Below, piece after piece: positions 24,528 through 32,631 of a DNA stretch of 64,000 nt. The notes beneath the pieces are model-generated. The model did no database searches. It was not told the origin of the DNA and saw only the letters and a list, made by a program, of their open reading frames with translations. The stretch is from BP-191 sp035940575 (GTDB lineage Bacteria > Actinomycetota > Actinomycetes > BP-191): the NCBI GenBank assembly GCA_035940575.1, contig DASZER010000043.1, positions 62,001 through 126,000 on the forward strand, in the 5' to 3' direction. The translations under genes were made by a program, and so were the position numbers. Position 1 is the stretch's first letter, and each line of letters starts with the position of its first letter.

Positions 24528-24603
24528 GGGCGTACGTCACCGAATGCGGACATCGCCCGTCCGCGCCTCAAGACGCGTCGGGGCGCGGGCCGATCCGACT
24601 GTC

Positions 24604-25572
24604 ATGCGAACGTTCCGCGCCGCCGTAGCCCTCGTCGTCGCCGCCGTCCTGGCGCCCGCCGTCGCGACCGCCGCGCCGCTGCCGCTCGCCACCGTGCGCT
24701 ACGACGCCGCCGGCACTGCGCGGCTGTACTCGCTCGTCGACGCGCACCGCCGCTCGATCGGGCTCCCCGCGCTGACGCGCGACGCGCGGCTGGAGACCAT
24801 CGCGCGCGGCTGGACCACGACCATGGCGACCGCGGGGACGCTGGCGCACAACGACGCGCTGTTCACCACGGCGACGCACACGCTGCTGGGCATCAAGGCG
24901 TTCGGCGAGAACGTCGCCTACGCCTCGCGCGGCGTCGACCGCGCGCACGAGACGTTGATGGACAGCCCGCACCACCGCGAGAACATCGAGAACGGCACCT
25001 ACGCCGTCTCCGGCTTCGCCGTCGTGGTCGACGCGAAGGGCGTGACGTGGGTGACGGAGGACTTCGGCAGCCGCCCGGTCGTCGCCGCCACGACCACCGC
25101 GTCCCGTCCCGCCCGGACCACCGCGGCGCCGCCGCCGACCGCGAAGCCCGCCCGCCTGCCGTCGTCCCCCGCCCCCCGCGCGCCCGCGCCCGCCCGCGCC
25201 CGCCCCACCCGCGTCGCCGCGCCGCGCGCGGTCGCCGCGTGGGTGCCGCCCGCGTTCCCGCGCCGCGAGAGCACGACCGACCGCGTCGACCCCGCCGCGC
25301 TCGGCGCCCCCGGCTCCGCGCCCGGCCCCGCGCCCGGCCCCGGCTCCGCGCCCGGCCTCGCGGCACCCGGCGTCCCCGGCGCCGCTGCCGACATCGCCCA
25401 TCCCGCGCCCGGCGCCGCCGCCGCGGCGCGCGCGGCCGCCACCGGCGCCGCCCGCCGCGCGGCCTCCACGCCGCTCGTCCCGCTCGCGGCCGCCGTCGCC
25501 GCCGTCGCGGTCGCCGCGCTCACCGCCGCGGTCGGCGCGGGCACGCGGCGTTCGGCCACACTGGGGGCGTGA
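24604..25572 (+). CDS. CAP/SCP-domain protein with Pro/Ala-rich stalk and C-terminal membrane anchor
   Basis: 322 residues. Signal peptide, then a CAP domain (about 30-155) with the expected pieces: LVDAHRRSIGLPALTRDARL, HNDALFT, FGENVAYAS, HETLMDSPHHRENI and VTEDF. A stalk of about 120 residues rich in Pro, Ala and Gly follows, then a hydrophobic helix (PLVPLAAAVAAVAVAALTAA). The protein is probably displayed on the cell surface. Bacterial CAP proteins are linked to cell-wall and sterol/lipid binding; role here unknown. The next gene overlaps the stop (GTGA). Confidence 0.85.
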   Translation: MRTFRAAVALVVAAVLAPAVATAAPLPLATVRYDAAGTARLYSLVDAHRRSIGLPALTRDARLETIARGWTTTMATAGTLAHNDALFTTATHTLLGIKAFGENVAYASRGVDRAHETLMDSPHHRENIENGTYAVSGFAVVVDAKGVTWVTEDFGSRPVVAATTTASRPARTTAAPPPTAKPARLPSSPAPRAPAPARARPTRVAAPRAVAAWVPPAFPRRESTTDRVDPAALGAPGSAPGPAPGPGSAPGLAAPGVPGAAADIAHPAPGAAAAARAAATGAARRAASTPLVPLAAAVAAVAVAALTAAVGAGTRRSATLGA

Positions 25573-26036
25573 CCGAGGAACGCGCGCTCGCCGCGCTCGA
25601 CGCCGCCGGGATCCCCTACCGCGTCGTCCGCCACGGCCCCGTACGCAGCCTCGCCGAGGCCGCCGAGGCGCGCGGCGTGACGCCCGCGCAGGTCGTCAAG
25701 ACGCTCGTGGTCCGCAGGGGCGAGGGCGACCACCTCCTCGTCCTCGTGCCCGGGGACCGAACGATCTCCTGGCCGAAGCTCCGCGACCTCCTCGGCGTGA
25801 GCCGCCTGTCGATGCCCGACGCGGACGCCGCGAGGGAGGCGACGGGCTACGAGCGCGGCACGATCACGCCGTTCGGCTCGGTAAAGCAATGGCCGGTAAT
25901 CGTCGACGAAAACGTTTCCGGGGAAATCACGTTGGGGGCCGGAGCGCATGGCGTCGCGGTGGCCGTGGAGACGTCGGACATTGTCGCGGCACTCGCCGCG
26001 AACGTCGCGGACGTCTCCGACCCCGAAAACGCGTAA
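25569..26036 (+). CDS. YbaK/EbsC-type aminoacyl-tRNA deacylase
   Basis: 155 residues from the GTG in a 4-nt overlap with the CAP gene. The fold of the INS/ProX/YbaK family is recognisable: YRVVRHGPVRSLAEAAEARG, then VVKTLVVRRGEGDHLLVLVPGD with the catalytic Lys region, and GTITPFGS near the end. These enzymes hydrolyse mischarged tRNA, for example Ala- or Cys-tRNA-Pro. The N-terminal 20 residues are short for YbaK but fit small family members. Confidence 0.82.
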   Translation: MTEERALAALDAAGIPYRVVRHGPVRSLAEAAEARGVTPAQVVKTLVVRRGEGDHLLVLVPGDRTISWPKLRDLLGVSRLSMPDADAAREATGYERGTITPFGSVKQWPVIVDENVSGEITLGAGAHGVAVAVETSDIVAALAANVADVSDPENA

Positions 26037-26054
26037 CGACCCGTCGCGCCCATC

Positions 26055-27041
26055 TCAGAGCAGGCCGCGGCGCGCCGCCTGCAGCCCCGCCTGGAACCTC
26101 GTCTCCGCGTCGAGCGCCCGCGAGAGGTTGCCGATCCTGCGGACGACGGTGCGCAGGCCGATGCCGAGGTGGCGCGCGATCGCCTGGTCCTTGAGCCCGG
26201 CGGCGAGCAGCCGCAGCATCGCCGCGTCCTCGTCGCTGATCCGCCAGCCCGCCTCCGCGCCGCCGCGCACGCCGACGTCGAGCGGGATCGCGCGGTCCCA
26301 GAGCAGGTCGAACACCGCGCTCAACGTCGCCAGCAGCGGCGACGGATGCACGATCGCCCCGCGCGCGGCCCCCGACGCGTCCGGGTCGAGCCCGACGAAC
26401 GCCAGGTCGCTGTCGGCGAGCACGATCCGCGCCGGCGGGTGCGGGATGAGCCGGATCTGGTCGCCCACGATCTGGCGGCGCTGCACGCGGTCGAGCACGT
26501 CCGGCTCGTCGAGCGCGGCACGCTCGTAGATGACCTTGCGCGTGACGTCCGGCTGCGTCTCGATGTCCTCGTCGGGCAACGGCGTGAGCTCGAGGACGCG
26601 CACCTCGTGGCGCGCGAGCAGCGCGACGTCGGACATCTTGCGGCGCACGAGCGGGTCGCCGTCGACGACGTGCACGACGTCGACCCTGCTCTCCTTCGCC
26701 TCGCCGACGAGCTGGCGGGCCAGGCGCGCCGCCGAGCCCCGTAATCGGCTCAGCTCCTCCAGGCGTCTCTGCAGCTTGAGCTCCTCGCGGCTGACGACGA
26801 GGTGCAGCGCGAGGTCGGGCGGGACGGGGACGTAGAGGTCGCCCTCGTCGGTGAGGGTGGTGACGAAGCCGATCGAGACGAGCCGCTCCGCGGGCGCGCG
26901 GAGCAGCCCCTCGGGAACGCCGAGCGCATCCGCGATCTCGGGCAGCGACAACGGGGAGGTGTGGAGCAAGGCACGATAGAGCCGCTCTTCCAGCGGCTCT
27001 ATCCCGGCGATGTGCAACAAGAATTCCATCTCCTTCGACAT
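26055..27041 (-). CDS. TrmB-like/LuxR-HTH transcriptional regulator
   Basis: 328 residues. The N-terminal 75 residues resemble a TrmB winged helix (LEERLYRALLHTSPLSLPEI, ALGVPEGLL), followed by a coiled segment and a central sensing region. The C-terminus is a LuxR-type HTH (ISDEDAAMLRLLAAGLKDQA, IARHLGIGLRTVVRRIGNL). Such architectures are common single-component regulators in actinobacteria, often next to secreted proteases. It is divergent from the matrixin-like gene at 27200 with 150 bp between. Confidence 0.8.
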   Translation of the reverse strand: MSKEMEFLLHIAGIEPLEERLYRALLHTSPLSLPEIADALGVPEGLLRAPAERLVSIGFVTTLTDEGDLYVPVPPDLALHLVVSREELKLQRRLEELSRLRGSAARLARQLVGEAKESRVDVVHVVDGDPLVRRKMSDVALLARHEVRVLELTPLPDEDIETQPDVTRKVIYERAALDEPDVLDRVQRRQIVGDQIRLIPHPPARIVLADSDLAFVGLDPDASGAARGAIVHPSPLLATLSAVFDLLWDRAIPLDVGVRGGAEAGWRISDEDAAMLRLLAAGLKDQAIARHLGIGLRTVVRRIGNLSRALDAETRFQAGLQAARRGLL

Positions 27042-27199
27042 TAGGTACCGGAGCGGACCCCACCCCTGTGAAACGCGGGCGTGTCCACGCCGTCTGGCGT
27101 GTACGTGTCAAGCGTCGTAGAGGGGTGTGACGTAAACCGGGCGTATGTGGACAACAGGCGCCGCGAACGCGGCCCGCCTGTGGACGGGGGAACGTGCAC

Positions 27200-28201
27200 A
27201 TGGTCCGGACGTGGGTGTCCCGGGCCGCCTTCGCGGCGGCCGTGGCGGTGACGGCGGCAGCCCCTGGCGCCGCCGCCGGGTGGCCGGGGCCCGGCTCCCG
27301 CGCGCCCCATCCCCCCGCGGTCGGGCCCGTGCCCGCCGCGCCCGCGCTCACCGTGGCCGCGGTCCCCGTCGTGGTCCCTCCGGAGGCGCCGGTCGACGTG
27401 ACCGTGCGCTCCCGCGCGCTCGCCGGCCGCGAGGTCGAGGTCCTCGTCGGCACCGGCGCGCAGTGGCGCGTGGAGGGCCGCGTCGTGCTCGACCAGCGCG
27501 GCCGCGGCACCGTGCGCGTCTCGCGGCGTCCCGCCGCCACCTATACCGTCCGCGCCGTCGCCCTGCTCCGCGGCGGCGTGGCGGCCAGCGCCGAGGGGTC
27601 GTTCCGGGTCACCGCGACCGGCGACGGCGACCCGCGCGCGTACCGGTTCCTCTACGTCTCCCGCGGCGCCCCCGCGCGGTGGAACCCGTGCGCCGTCGTC
27701 ACCTACCGGGTCAACGCCGCCACGGCCGCCCCCACGTCGCGCGACGACCTGCGCGAGGCGCTGCGCCGGGTTACGTACGAGACCGGCGTCCGCTTCCGCT
27801 ACCTCGGCGAGACCCGCTACGTCCCCGGCGCGCGCGGCTTCCGCTACGAGGCCGACCTCGTCGTCGCCTGGTCGGAGCCGCGGATGTCCCGCGAGCTCGG
27901 GGGCGACCGCGCGGCGGCGGGCGGGTTCACCCAGCCCGTCGCGGGGCGTGGCGGACGCCCGCGGATCCGCAACGCGTTCGTCGTGGTCGACGCCACGCGG
28001 GGGCTCCCAGGCGGCTTCGGCGAGGGCGAGACCGAGGGCCAGGTGCTGCTGCACGAGCTCGGGCACGCCATGGGCCTCGGCCACGTCGAGGCGGACGCCC
28101 AGATCATGCGGCCGGAGCTGCACGACATGAAGGCGGCGCTCTACGGCGCGGGAGACCTCACCGCGCTGCGCCGGCTCGGCCGCCGCGCGGGCTGCCTGTA
28201 G
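27200..28201 (+). CDS. Secreted matrixin-like zinc metalloprotease
   Basis: 333 residues from ATG 27200; a GTG two codons upstream is also possible. Signal peptide to about residue 28, an Ig-like N-terminal domain (about 50-140) and a metzincin catalytic domain with HELGHAMGLGH near residues 285-295 and a likely Met-turn (AQIMRP) a few residues later. The zinc motif fits HExxHxxGxxH. This is the second metzincin in the window (the first is at 6323). The regulator at 26055 is divergent and may control it. Confidence 0.82.
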   Translation: MVRTWVSRAAFAAAVAVTAAAPGAAAGWPGPGSRAPHPPAVGPVPAAPALTVAAVPVVVPPEAPVDVTVRSRALAGREVEVLVGTGAQWRVEGRVVLDQRGRGTVRVSRRPAATYTVRAVALLRGGVAASAEGSFRVTATGDGDPRAYRFLYVSRGAPARWNPCAVVTYRVNAATAAPTSRDDLREALRRVTYETGVRFRYLGETRYVPGARGFRYEADLVVAWSEPRMSRELGGDRAAAGGFTQPVAGRGGRPRIRNAFVVVDATRGLPGGFGEGETEGQVLLHELGHAMGLGHVEADAQIMRPELHDMKAALYGAGDLTALRRLGRRAGCL

Positions 28202-28224
28202 GAGGGCGCCGCCGCGGCGCCCCG

Positions 28225-28845
28225 CTACGCGCTCCGCAGCCATCCCCTGCGCATCGCGAACGTCACGTCGTACTCCGCCGCGTCCGCCGGCTCCACCGTC
28301 TCCGTCGCCAGCGTCACGACCTCCTCGATCGCCGCCAGCCGCAACGCGTGCCGCACCACCGCGTACGCCTCGCGCACCCGGTCGGTGAGCCCGTCCAGCA
28401 GCAGCAGCCGCGGCCGCCGCGCCAGCGCCACCCCGATCGCCAGCACCGCCGCGTCGCCGTCGGGCAGCGCGCCCGCCCGCGTCGCCGCCTGCGTGGCCAG
28501 CGGCGGCAACGACGCCAGCACGGCGTCGGCACGCTCGATCCGTCCCCTGACGTCCCCGGCCGCGGCGCCGGCCACGAGGTTCTCGACGACCGTCAGGTCG
28601 GGGTACGGCAGCGCGGCAGGACCGACGTACGCAACCCCCCGCGCCGCCACCGCCTGCGGCGACAGGCCCGTGAGCTCGTCGCCGTGCAGCCGTACGACGC
28701 CGGTGACCGCGGGCACGAGCCCGGCGACGGCCCGCGCCACCGCGCCCGCCCCCTCGCCGTGCAGCAGGGCCACGTCGCCGCGGTTCAGCCGCAACGTCGC
28801 CCCCCGCACCTCCCCGCGTACCGCCAGCTCCTTGACCTCGAGCAC
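28225..28845 (-). CDS. Degenerate ABC ATP-binding protein (LivF-like)
   Basis: 206 residues from a GTG. The overall order follows branched-chain ABC ATPases: RGDVALLHGEGAGAVARAV where Walker A should be, LTGLSPQAVAARGVAYV in the LivF position, LTVVENL, and LLLLDGLTD where Walker B and the catalytic Glu should be. Walker A lacks GxxGxGK[ST], the signature LSGGQ is replaced by ALPDGD, and the catalytic Glu is lost. The frame is intact, so it is a non-catalytic ATPase homologue rather than a frameshifted pseudogene. No permease gene is adjacent. Confidence 0.7.
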   Translation of the reverse strand: MLEVKELAVRGEVRGATLRLNRGDVALLHGEGAGAVARAVAGLVPAVTGVVRLHGDELTGLSPQAVAARGVAYVGPAALPYPDLTVVENLVAGAAAGDVRGRIERADAVLASLPPLATQAATRAGALPDGDAAVLAIGVALARRPRLLLLDGLTDRVREAYAVVRHALRLAAIEEVVTLATETVEPADAAEYDVTFAMRRGWLRSA

Positions 28846-28930
28846 ACCGCCGCCGTCCCGGCGCGGACCCTCGCCGCACCCAGGCCCCCCGGACGGCCCA
28901 CCCCAGGCCCCGTTACGCCCTGTGGCGCTG

Positions 28931-30082
28931 CTACGCCACCACCCGCCACGACGGCTGCCCGGCGCCGCCCGGGTACCGCACCCGCAGCGCCCCGGGCCAC
29001 ACGGCGCGGAGCCGGAAGCCCCCGTCCACGTCGGTCTCGACCGACGCCACCACGACCCAGGCCGTCCCCCGCCGCTGCTCGACCACCAGGCGCCGCCCGA
29101 TCACGACGTCGTACCGCCCGTCCAGGCGCCCCACGACGTCGCCCTGGTAGCGCGCCGCCAGCATCCGCGTCGGCAGCGCGGGCCGCGGCGGCGCCGCCAG
29201 GGTGCGCGGCAGCGTCCGCCCCGTCAGGAAGTCCCAGATCCGCTCGCTCGCCGCCCACCCGTCGCGCTCCCGCGTGGGCCACGCGTGCGCCGTGGCGGGC
29301 AGCACGACGAGCGTCACCGACGAGCCGCCGGCGCACCTGGCGTACGAGCGCACGTTCGCGCCGCCCTCGGACGTGTGCGCCGGCAGCCCGGAGCAGGCGT
29401 TGCCGCGCTCCCACCGGCCCGTCGTCACCGGCACCGCCGTCAGGGCCGACCGCAGCAGGCCGCTCCACGCCGTGCCGCGGTACGGCACCACGAGGTCGCG
29501 CCCGCCGGAGACCTGCATCACGCTCACCGGCCGCGACGGCACGCACGGCGTCACGAACGTCCCCGTCACCGACGCCACCGCCGCGAACACGTCCGGGCGC
29601 TCGCACGCCGCCCGCAGCGCCATCATGCCGCCGTTGGAGAACCCCGCCAGGTACACCCGCGCCGGGTCGACGGGCGCCGTCACCGACAGGTCGGCGACGA
29701 CCTTCGTCAGGAAGCCGACGTCGTCGACCCCGGCCGCGGCGGCGTCGCCGCAGCACCCGCCGGCGTTCCAGGAGCCCCACCGGCCCTCGGGGTACGCCAC
29801 CACGAAGCCGTGCCTGTCCGCCTGCGCGTCGAACCCCGTCTGCCGCGCGACCGACTCCCGGCTCGCGCCGAGGCCGTGCAGCACGAGCAGCAGCGGCACC
29901 CGCTCCCCGAGCGGCAGCGAGTCGGGGACGTAGAGGCGGACGTGGCGTACGGCACCGTCGTGCACGACGGGCACGTCGAGCGCGGTCCCCGCGTCGGCGG
30001 GCGCGATCGCGAGGCCGAGCAGCACGACCGCCGCCGCCGCGACACCGCGCGCCGTACGCCGCCACGACCACCGCCCGAGCAC
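28931..30082 (-). CDS. Secreted PHB-depolymerase/feruloyl-esterase-like hydrolase (LpqC type)
   Basis: 383 residues from a GTG behind GGAGGAGGG. Signal peptide, then an alpha/beta hydrolase: LLLVLHGLGASRESVARQTG, VVAYPEGRWGSWNAGGCCG, and the nucleophile elbow GFSNGGMMA. Asp (GGRDLVVPY) and His (ATAHAWP) complete the triad. The C-terminal 90 residues add a small beta-domain (DVVGRLDGRYDVVIGRRLVV) that may bind polymer. The family hydrolyses polyhydroxybutyrate or feruloylated polysaccharide; substrate open. Confidence 0.85.
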   Translation of the reverse strand: MLGRWSWRRTARGVAAAAVVLLGLAIAPADAGTALDVPVVHDGAVRHVRLYVPDSLPLGERVPLLLVLHGLGASRESVARQTGFDAQADRHGFVVAYPEGRWGSWNAGGCCGDAAAAGVDDVGFLTKVVADLSVTAPVDPARVYLAGFSNGGMMALRAACERPDVFAAVASVTGTFVTPCVPSRPVSVMQVSGGRDLVVPYRGTAWSGLLRSALTAVPVTTGRWERGNACSGLPAHTSEGGANVRSYARCAGGSSVTLVVLPATAHAWPTRERDGWAASERIWDFLTGRTLPRTLAAPPRPALPTRMLAARYQGDVVGRLDGRYDVVIGRRLVVEQRRGTAWVVVASVETDVDGGFRLRAVWPGALRVRYPGGAGQPSWRVVA

Positions 30083-30232
30083 GCTGCACCCTCCTCCTGG
30101 GGACCGACCGCACGAGGCTCCCACGTCGCGCCGCCCCGCGTCCCTCGCCGGAGACCGTTCCTCCGGAGCAGGAGCGTCGTTGACCCACGGCGAAGCACTG
30201 AAGGTATCCGGTCCCTTGGAGGGGGAAGCAGC

Positions 30233-30685
30233 ATGAACGCCCGTCTCGTCGCCATCGTCGCCGCCGCAGGCGCGGTCGCGGTCTCGGCCGTGCCCGCCAG
30301 CGCCGCGCCGAAGACGATCAAGCAGACCTACGCCGTCGAGGCCCCCGTGCCGTTCCCGGTGATGGAGGACCAGCCGCCGACGATGTACGGCTGCATCGAC
30401 GGCCAGGAGGGCCTGAGCAAGGTCACCCGCGAGATCACGCTGCCCGCGCCGGGCCTGTTCAAGGCCGAGGTCACCTACACCGGTGACTGGGACCTGTACC
30501 TGATGGACACCAACGGCGCCATCCTCGCCTCCTCGGAGACCGTCGAGACCGGCAACGTGAACCCGTCCTCGGAGAAGCTGTCCTGGAAGAAGGCGAAGAA
30601 GGGCCAGAAGGTCAACCTCGTCGTCTGCAACTGGATGGGCCTCAAGGACGCCACCGTCACGTACACCCACACCTACGCGAAGTAG
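30233..30685 (+). CDS. Small secreted beta-domain protein
   Basis: 150 residues behind a GGAGGGGGAA ribosome site. Signal peptide (SAVPASA-AP), then about 125 residues of beta structure with two cysteines (YGCIDG and VVCNWM). The segment FKAEVTYTGDWDLYLMDTNG resembles pre-peptidase C-terminal or PPC-type domains of secreted proteases. The stop overlaps the GTG of the next gene by one base, so translation is coupled to an SDR oxidoreductase, an odd pairing. Confidence 0.7.
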   Translation: MNARLVAIVAAAGAVAVSAVPASAAPKTIKQTYAVEAPVPFPVMEDQPPTMYGCIDGQEGLSKVTREITLPAPGLFKAEVTYTGDWDLYLMDTNGAILASSETVETGNVNPSSEKLSWKKAKKGQKVNLVVCNWMGLKDATVTYTHTYAK

Positions 30686-31443
30686 TGCGCCACGCCGGTC
30701 GCTCCGCGCTCGTCACGGGCGCGGGGACCGGCATCGGCCGCGCGATCGCCGAGCGCCTCGCGGCTGACGGCGCCGCCGTCGCGGTCAACGCCCTCTCCGC
30801 CGGCGACGCCGCGCCCACCGTCGAGGCCGTCACCGCGGCCGGCGGCCGCGCGGTCGCCGTCGTCGGCGACGTCTCCGTCGAGGACGACGTCCGCAGGATC
30901 GTCCGCGAGTGCGCCGACGCGTTCGGCGGCCTGCACGTCGCGGTGAGCAACGCCGGGTTCGCCGACCGCGCGCCGTTCCTCGACACCACGCTCGACTCCT
31001 GGAACGCCCAGCTCGCCACCGACCTCACGGGCGTGTTCCTCGTCTGCCGCGAGGCGGGGCTGCTCATGCGCGACGCCGGCGGCGGCGTCCTCGTCAACGT
31101 CTCCAGCGTCCACGAGCACCGCCCCTGGCTCGAGGCCGCCGCGTACTGCACCGCCAAGGCCGGCGTCGGCATGCTCACGGCCTGCGCGGGGCGGGAGCTG
31201 GCGCCGTACGGCATCCGCGCCGTCGCGATCGCCCCCGGCGCCATCGCCACCGAGGCCAACCTCGAGGCCCACGGCGGCCTCACGAGCGACGCGATCCGCG
31301 CCCAGGTGCCCGCGGGGCGGATGGGCACGCCCGAGGAGGTCGCGGGAGTCGTGTCGTGGCTGGCGAGCGACGAGGCGGCGTACGTCACCGCGACGACGTT
31401 CGTCGTGGACGGCGGCTTCGAGACGTTCGGGCCCTCGGTCTAG
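30685..31443 (+). CDS. Short-chain dehydrogenase/reductase
   Basis: 252 residues from a GTG overlapping the previous stop by one base. NAD(P)-binding TGAGTGIG at 11-18, NAG at the active-site strand (VSNAGF), catalytic Ser in NVSSVH and Tyr/Lys in AYCTAKAG, and the C-terminal YVTATTFVVDGG, all as in classical SDRs. Cofactor and substrate are not predictable. It is convergent with the gene at 31440, overlapping its stop by four bases. Confidence 0.9.
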   Translation: MRHAGRSALVTGAGTGIGRAIAERLAADGAAVAVNALSAGDAAPTVEAVTAAGGRAVAVVGDVSVEDDVRRIVRECADAFGGLHVAVSNAGFADRAPFLDTTLDSWNAQLATDLTGVFLVCREAGLLMRDAGGGVLVNVSSVHEHRPWLEAAAYCTAKAGVGMLTACAGRELAPYGIRAVAIAPGAIATEANLEAHGGLTSDAIRAQVPAGRMGTPEEVAGVVSWLASDEAAYVTATTFVVDGGFETFGPSV

Positions 31444-31916
31444 GCGTCCGCCCGCGCCTCGCTCCACGACCGCGGCGTCGCCTCGTCGCGGAGCTGGCGC
31501 ACGAACTCCTCGCAGAACCACCGGGAGAACGCCGCCACCTCGCCGTGCGCGGGCACCACGAGCATCCCGCCGTCGCGGCACAGCGCCGCCAGCTCGTCGA
31601 GCAGCGCCGCCCACTCGGCCGAGGTCTCGGCGGCGGACACGTCGACCTCGTACTCGATCGTCACGCTGTCGCCGGCCGCACCGGCCAGCACGCGCTCCGC
31701 CACGACCGACAGCGCGTGGCGCTCGGCGCGATGGCGGTCGGCGGTGCCCGCGAGGCGCGTCGCCGTGCCCTCCTCGCCGCGCGAGGCCTCCCAGCCGGCC
31801 ATGAGGACCAGCTCGCGCAGGAGCTCGTCGGTGTGCTGCTGTGCCTCGCGGTAGAGGCGGACGGGGACGTCGACGAGACGGACGACCCGCCGCGGGACCG
31901 CGGCCTCCGTACCCAT
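31440..31916 (-). CDS. Hypothetical protein, tandem paralogue of 31923-32411
   Basis: 158 residues. It shares with the next gene the N-terminal VRLVDVPV and the helix QHTDELLRELVLMA (QHTNDLLREIALMA in the other), similar length and a similar C-terminal helix ending (RWFCEEFVRQL versus AWYVRELVEQV). Soluble, mostly helical. These tandem pairs occur in actinobacteria near regulatory genes, but the function is unknown. Only six bases separate the two genes. Confidence 0.65.
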   Translation of the reverse strand: MGTEAAVPRRVVRLVDVPVRLYREAQQHTDELLRELVLMAGWEASRGEEGTATRLAGTADRHRAERHALSVVAERVLAGAAGDSVTIEYEVDVSAAETSAEWAALLDELAALCRDGGMLVVPAHGEVAAFSRWFCEEFVRQLRDEATPRSWSEARADA

Positions 31917-31922
31917 TCCGTG

Positions 31923-32411
31923 CTACCCGCCGGACCCCGCCATCGCGAGGTGGCGCGCCCGCTCCCAGCTGACCGGCGAACGGCCGGTGCGCACCTGCTC
32001 CACGAGCTCGCGGACGTACCACGCCCGGTAGGCCCGCAGCTCCTCGCCGGCCGGCAGCGTGAGGAGCTGCTCGTCGGCGCTCATCGTGTCGAAGCGCCGC
32101 AGCAGCTCCTCCCACGCCAGCGCGCCGTCGGCCGCCGTCACGTCGGCGTCGAGGTCGACGGTCACCGTGTCCCAGCCGGTGTGCTGGGCGACGGCGACGG
32201 ACTCCGCGATGCGGTGCCGCACGTCGGCGGGCCGGTGCGCGAAGTCGTCGGCCGTGGCGAGCAGGTCGCTGTAGAGGTGGCCGCTGCCGGAGTCCGGACG
32301 GGCGGCGGCCATGAGCGCGATCTCGCGCAGGAGGTCGTTCGTGTGCTGCTCCGAGGCGATGAACAGCGCGACGGGCACGTCCACCAGCCGCACCCTGACC
32401 CTGGGCAGCAC
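31923..32411 (-). CDS. Hypothetical protein, tandem paralogue of 31440-31916
   Basis: 162 residues from an ATG. About 30 percent identical by eye to its neighbour, best in the first 30 residues (VRLVDVPVALFIASEQHTND). Conserved pieces are the DVPV motif, the QHT-LLRE helix, and an acidic stretch in the middle (DADVTAADGALAWEELLRR). No known domain. Located next to tRNA-Leu. Confidence 0.65.
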   Translation of the reverse strand: MLPRVRVRLVDVPVALFIASEQHTNDLLREIALMAAARPDSGSGHLYSDLLATADDFAHRPADVRHRIAESVAVAQHTGWDTVTVDLDADVTAADGALAWEELLRRFDTMSADEQLLTLPAGEELRAYRAWYVRELVEQVRTGRSPVSWERARHLAMAGSGG

Positions 32412-32479
32412 TCAGCCTCCTTGTCCGGCTCCGATGTGCCCCGCCGGAATCGGGACGAAACCTGCGACGATGGACACGC

Positions 32480-32561
32480 GCGAGAGTGGCGGAACAGGCA
32501 GACGCGCCGGGTTTAGGTCCCGGTGCCTTCGGGCGTAGGGGTTCGACTCCCCTCTCTCGCA
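32480..32561 (+). tRNA. tRNA-Leu(TAG)
   Basis: 82 nt without encoded CCA. Acceptor GCGAGAG (32480-32486) pairs with CTCTCGC (32554-32560). The anticodon loop TTTAGGT with stem CCGGG/CCCGG gives anticodon TAG. The long variable arm (TGCCTTCGGGCGT) is that of a class II tRNA, and the T arm is GGGGTTCGACTCCCC. No sign of an integration at its 3' end. Confidence 0.93.
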
Positions 32562-32631
32562 CTGTAAGCAACGCCCCCTCCCGCCGTGTTCGTGGTGGCG
32601 CCGTCCCGGCGCCCCAACGGAGGGAACCCAG

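Noticed and set aside
27145..30183. 1012-codon plus-strand frame
   Set aside because: It runs across three well-supported genes on both strands in a shadow frame and is dominated by Arg/Pro/Ala; not coding.
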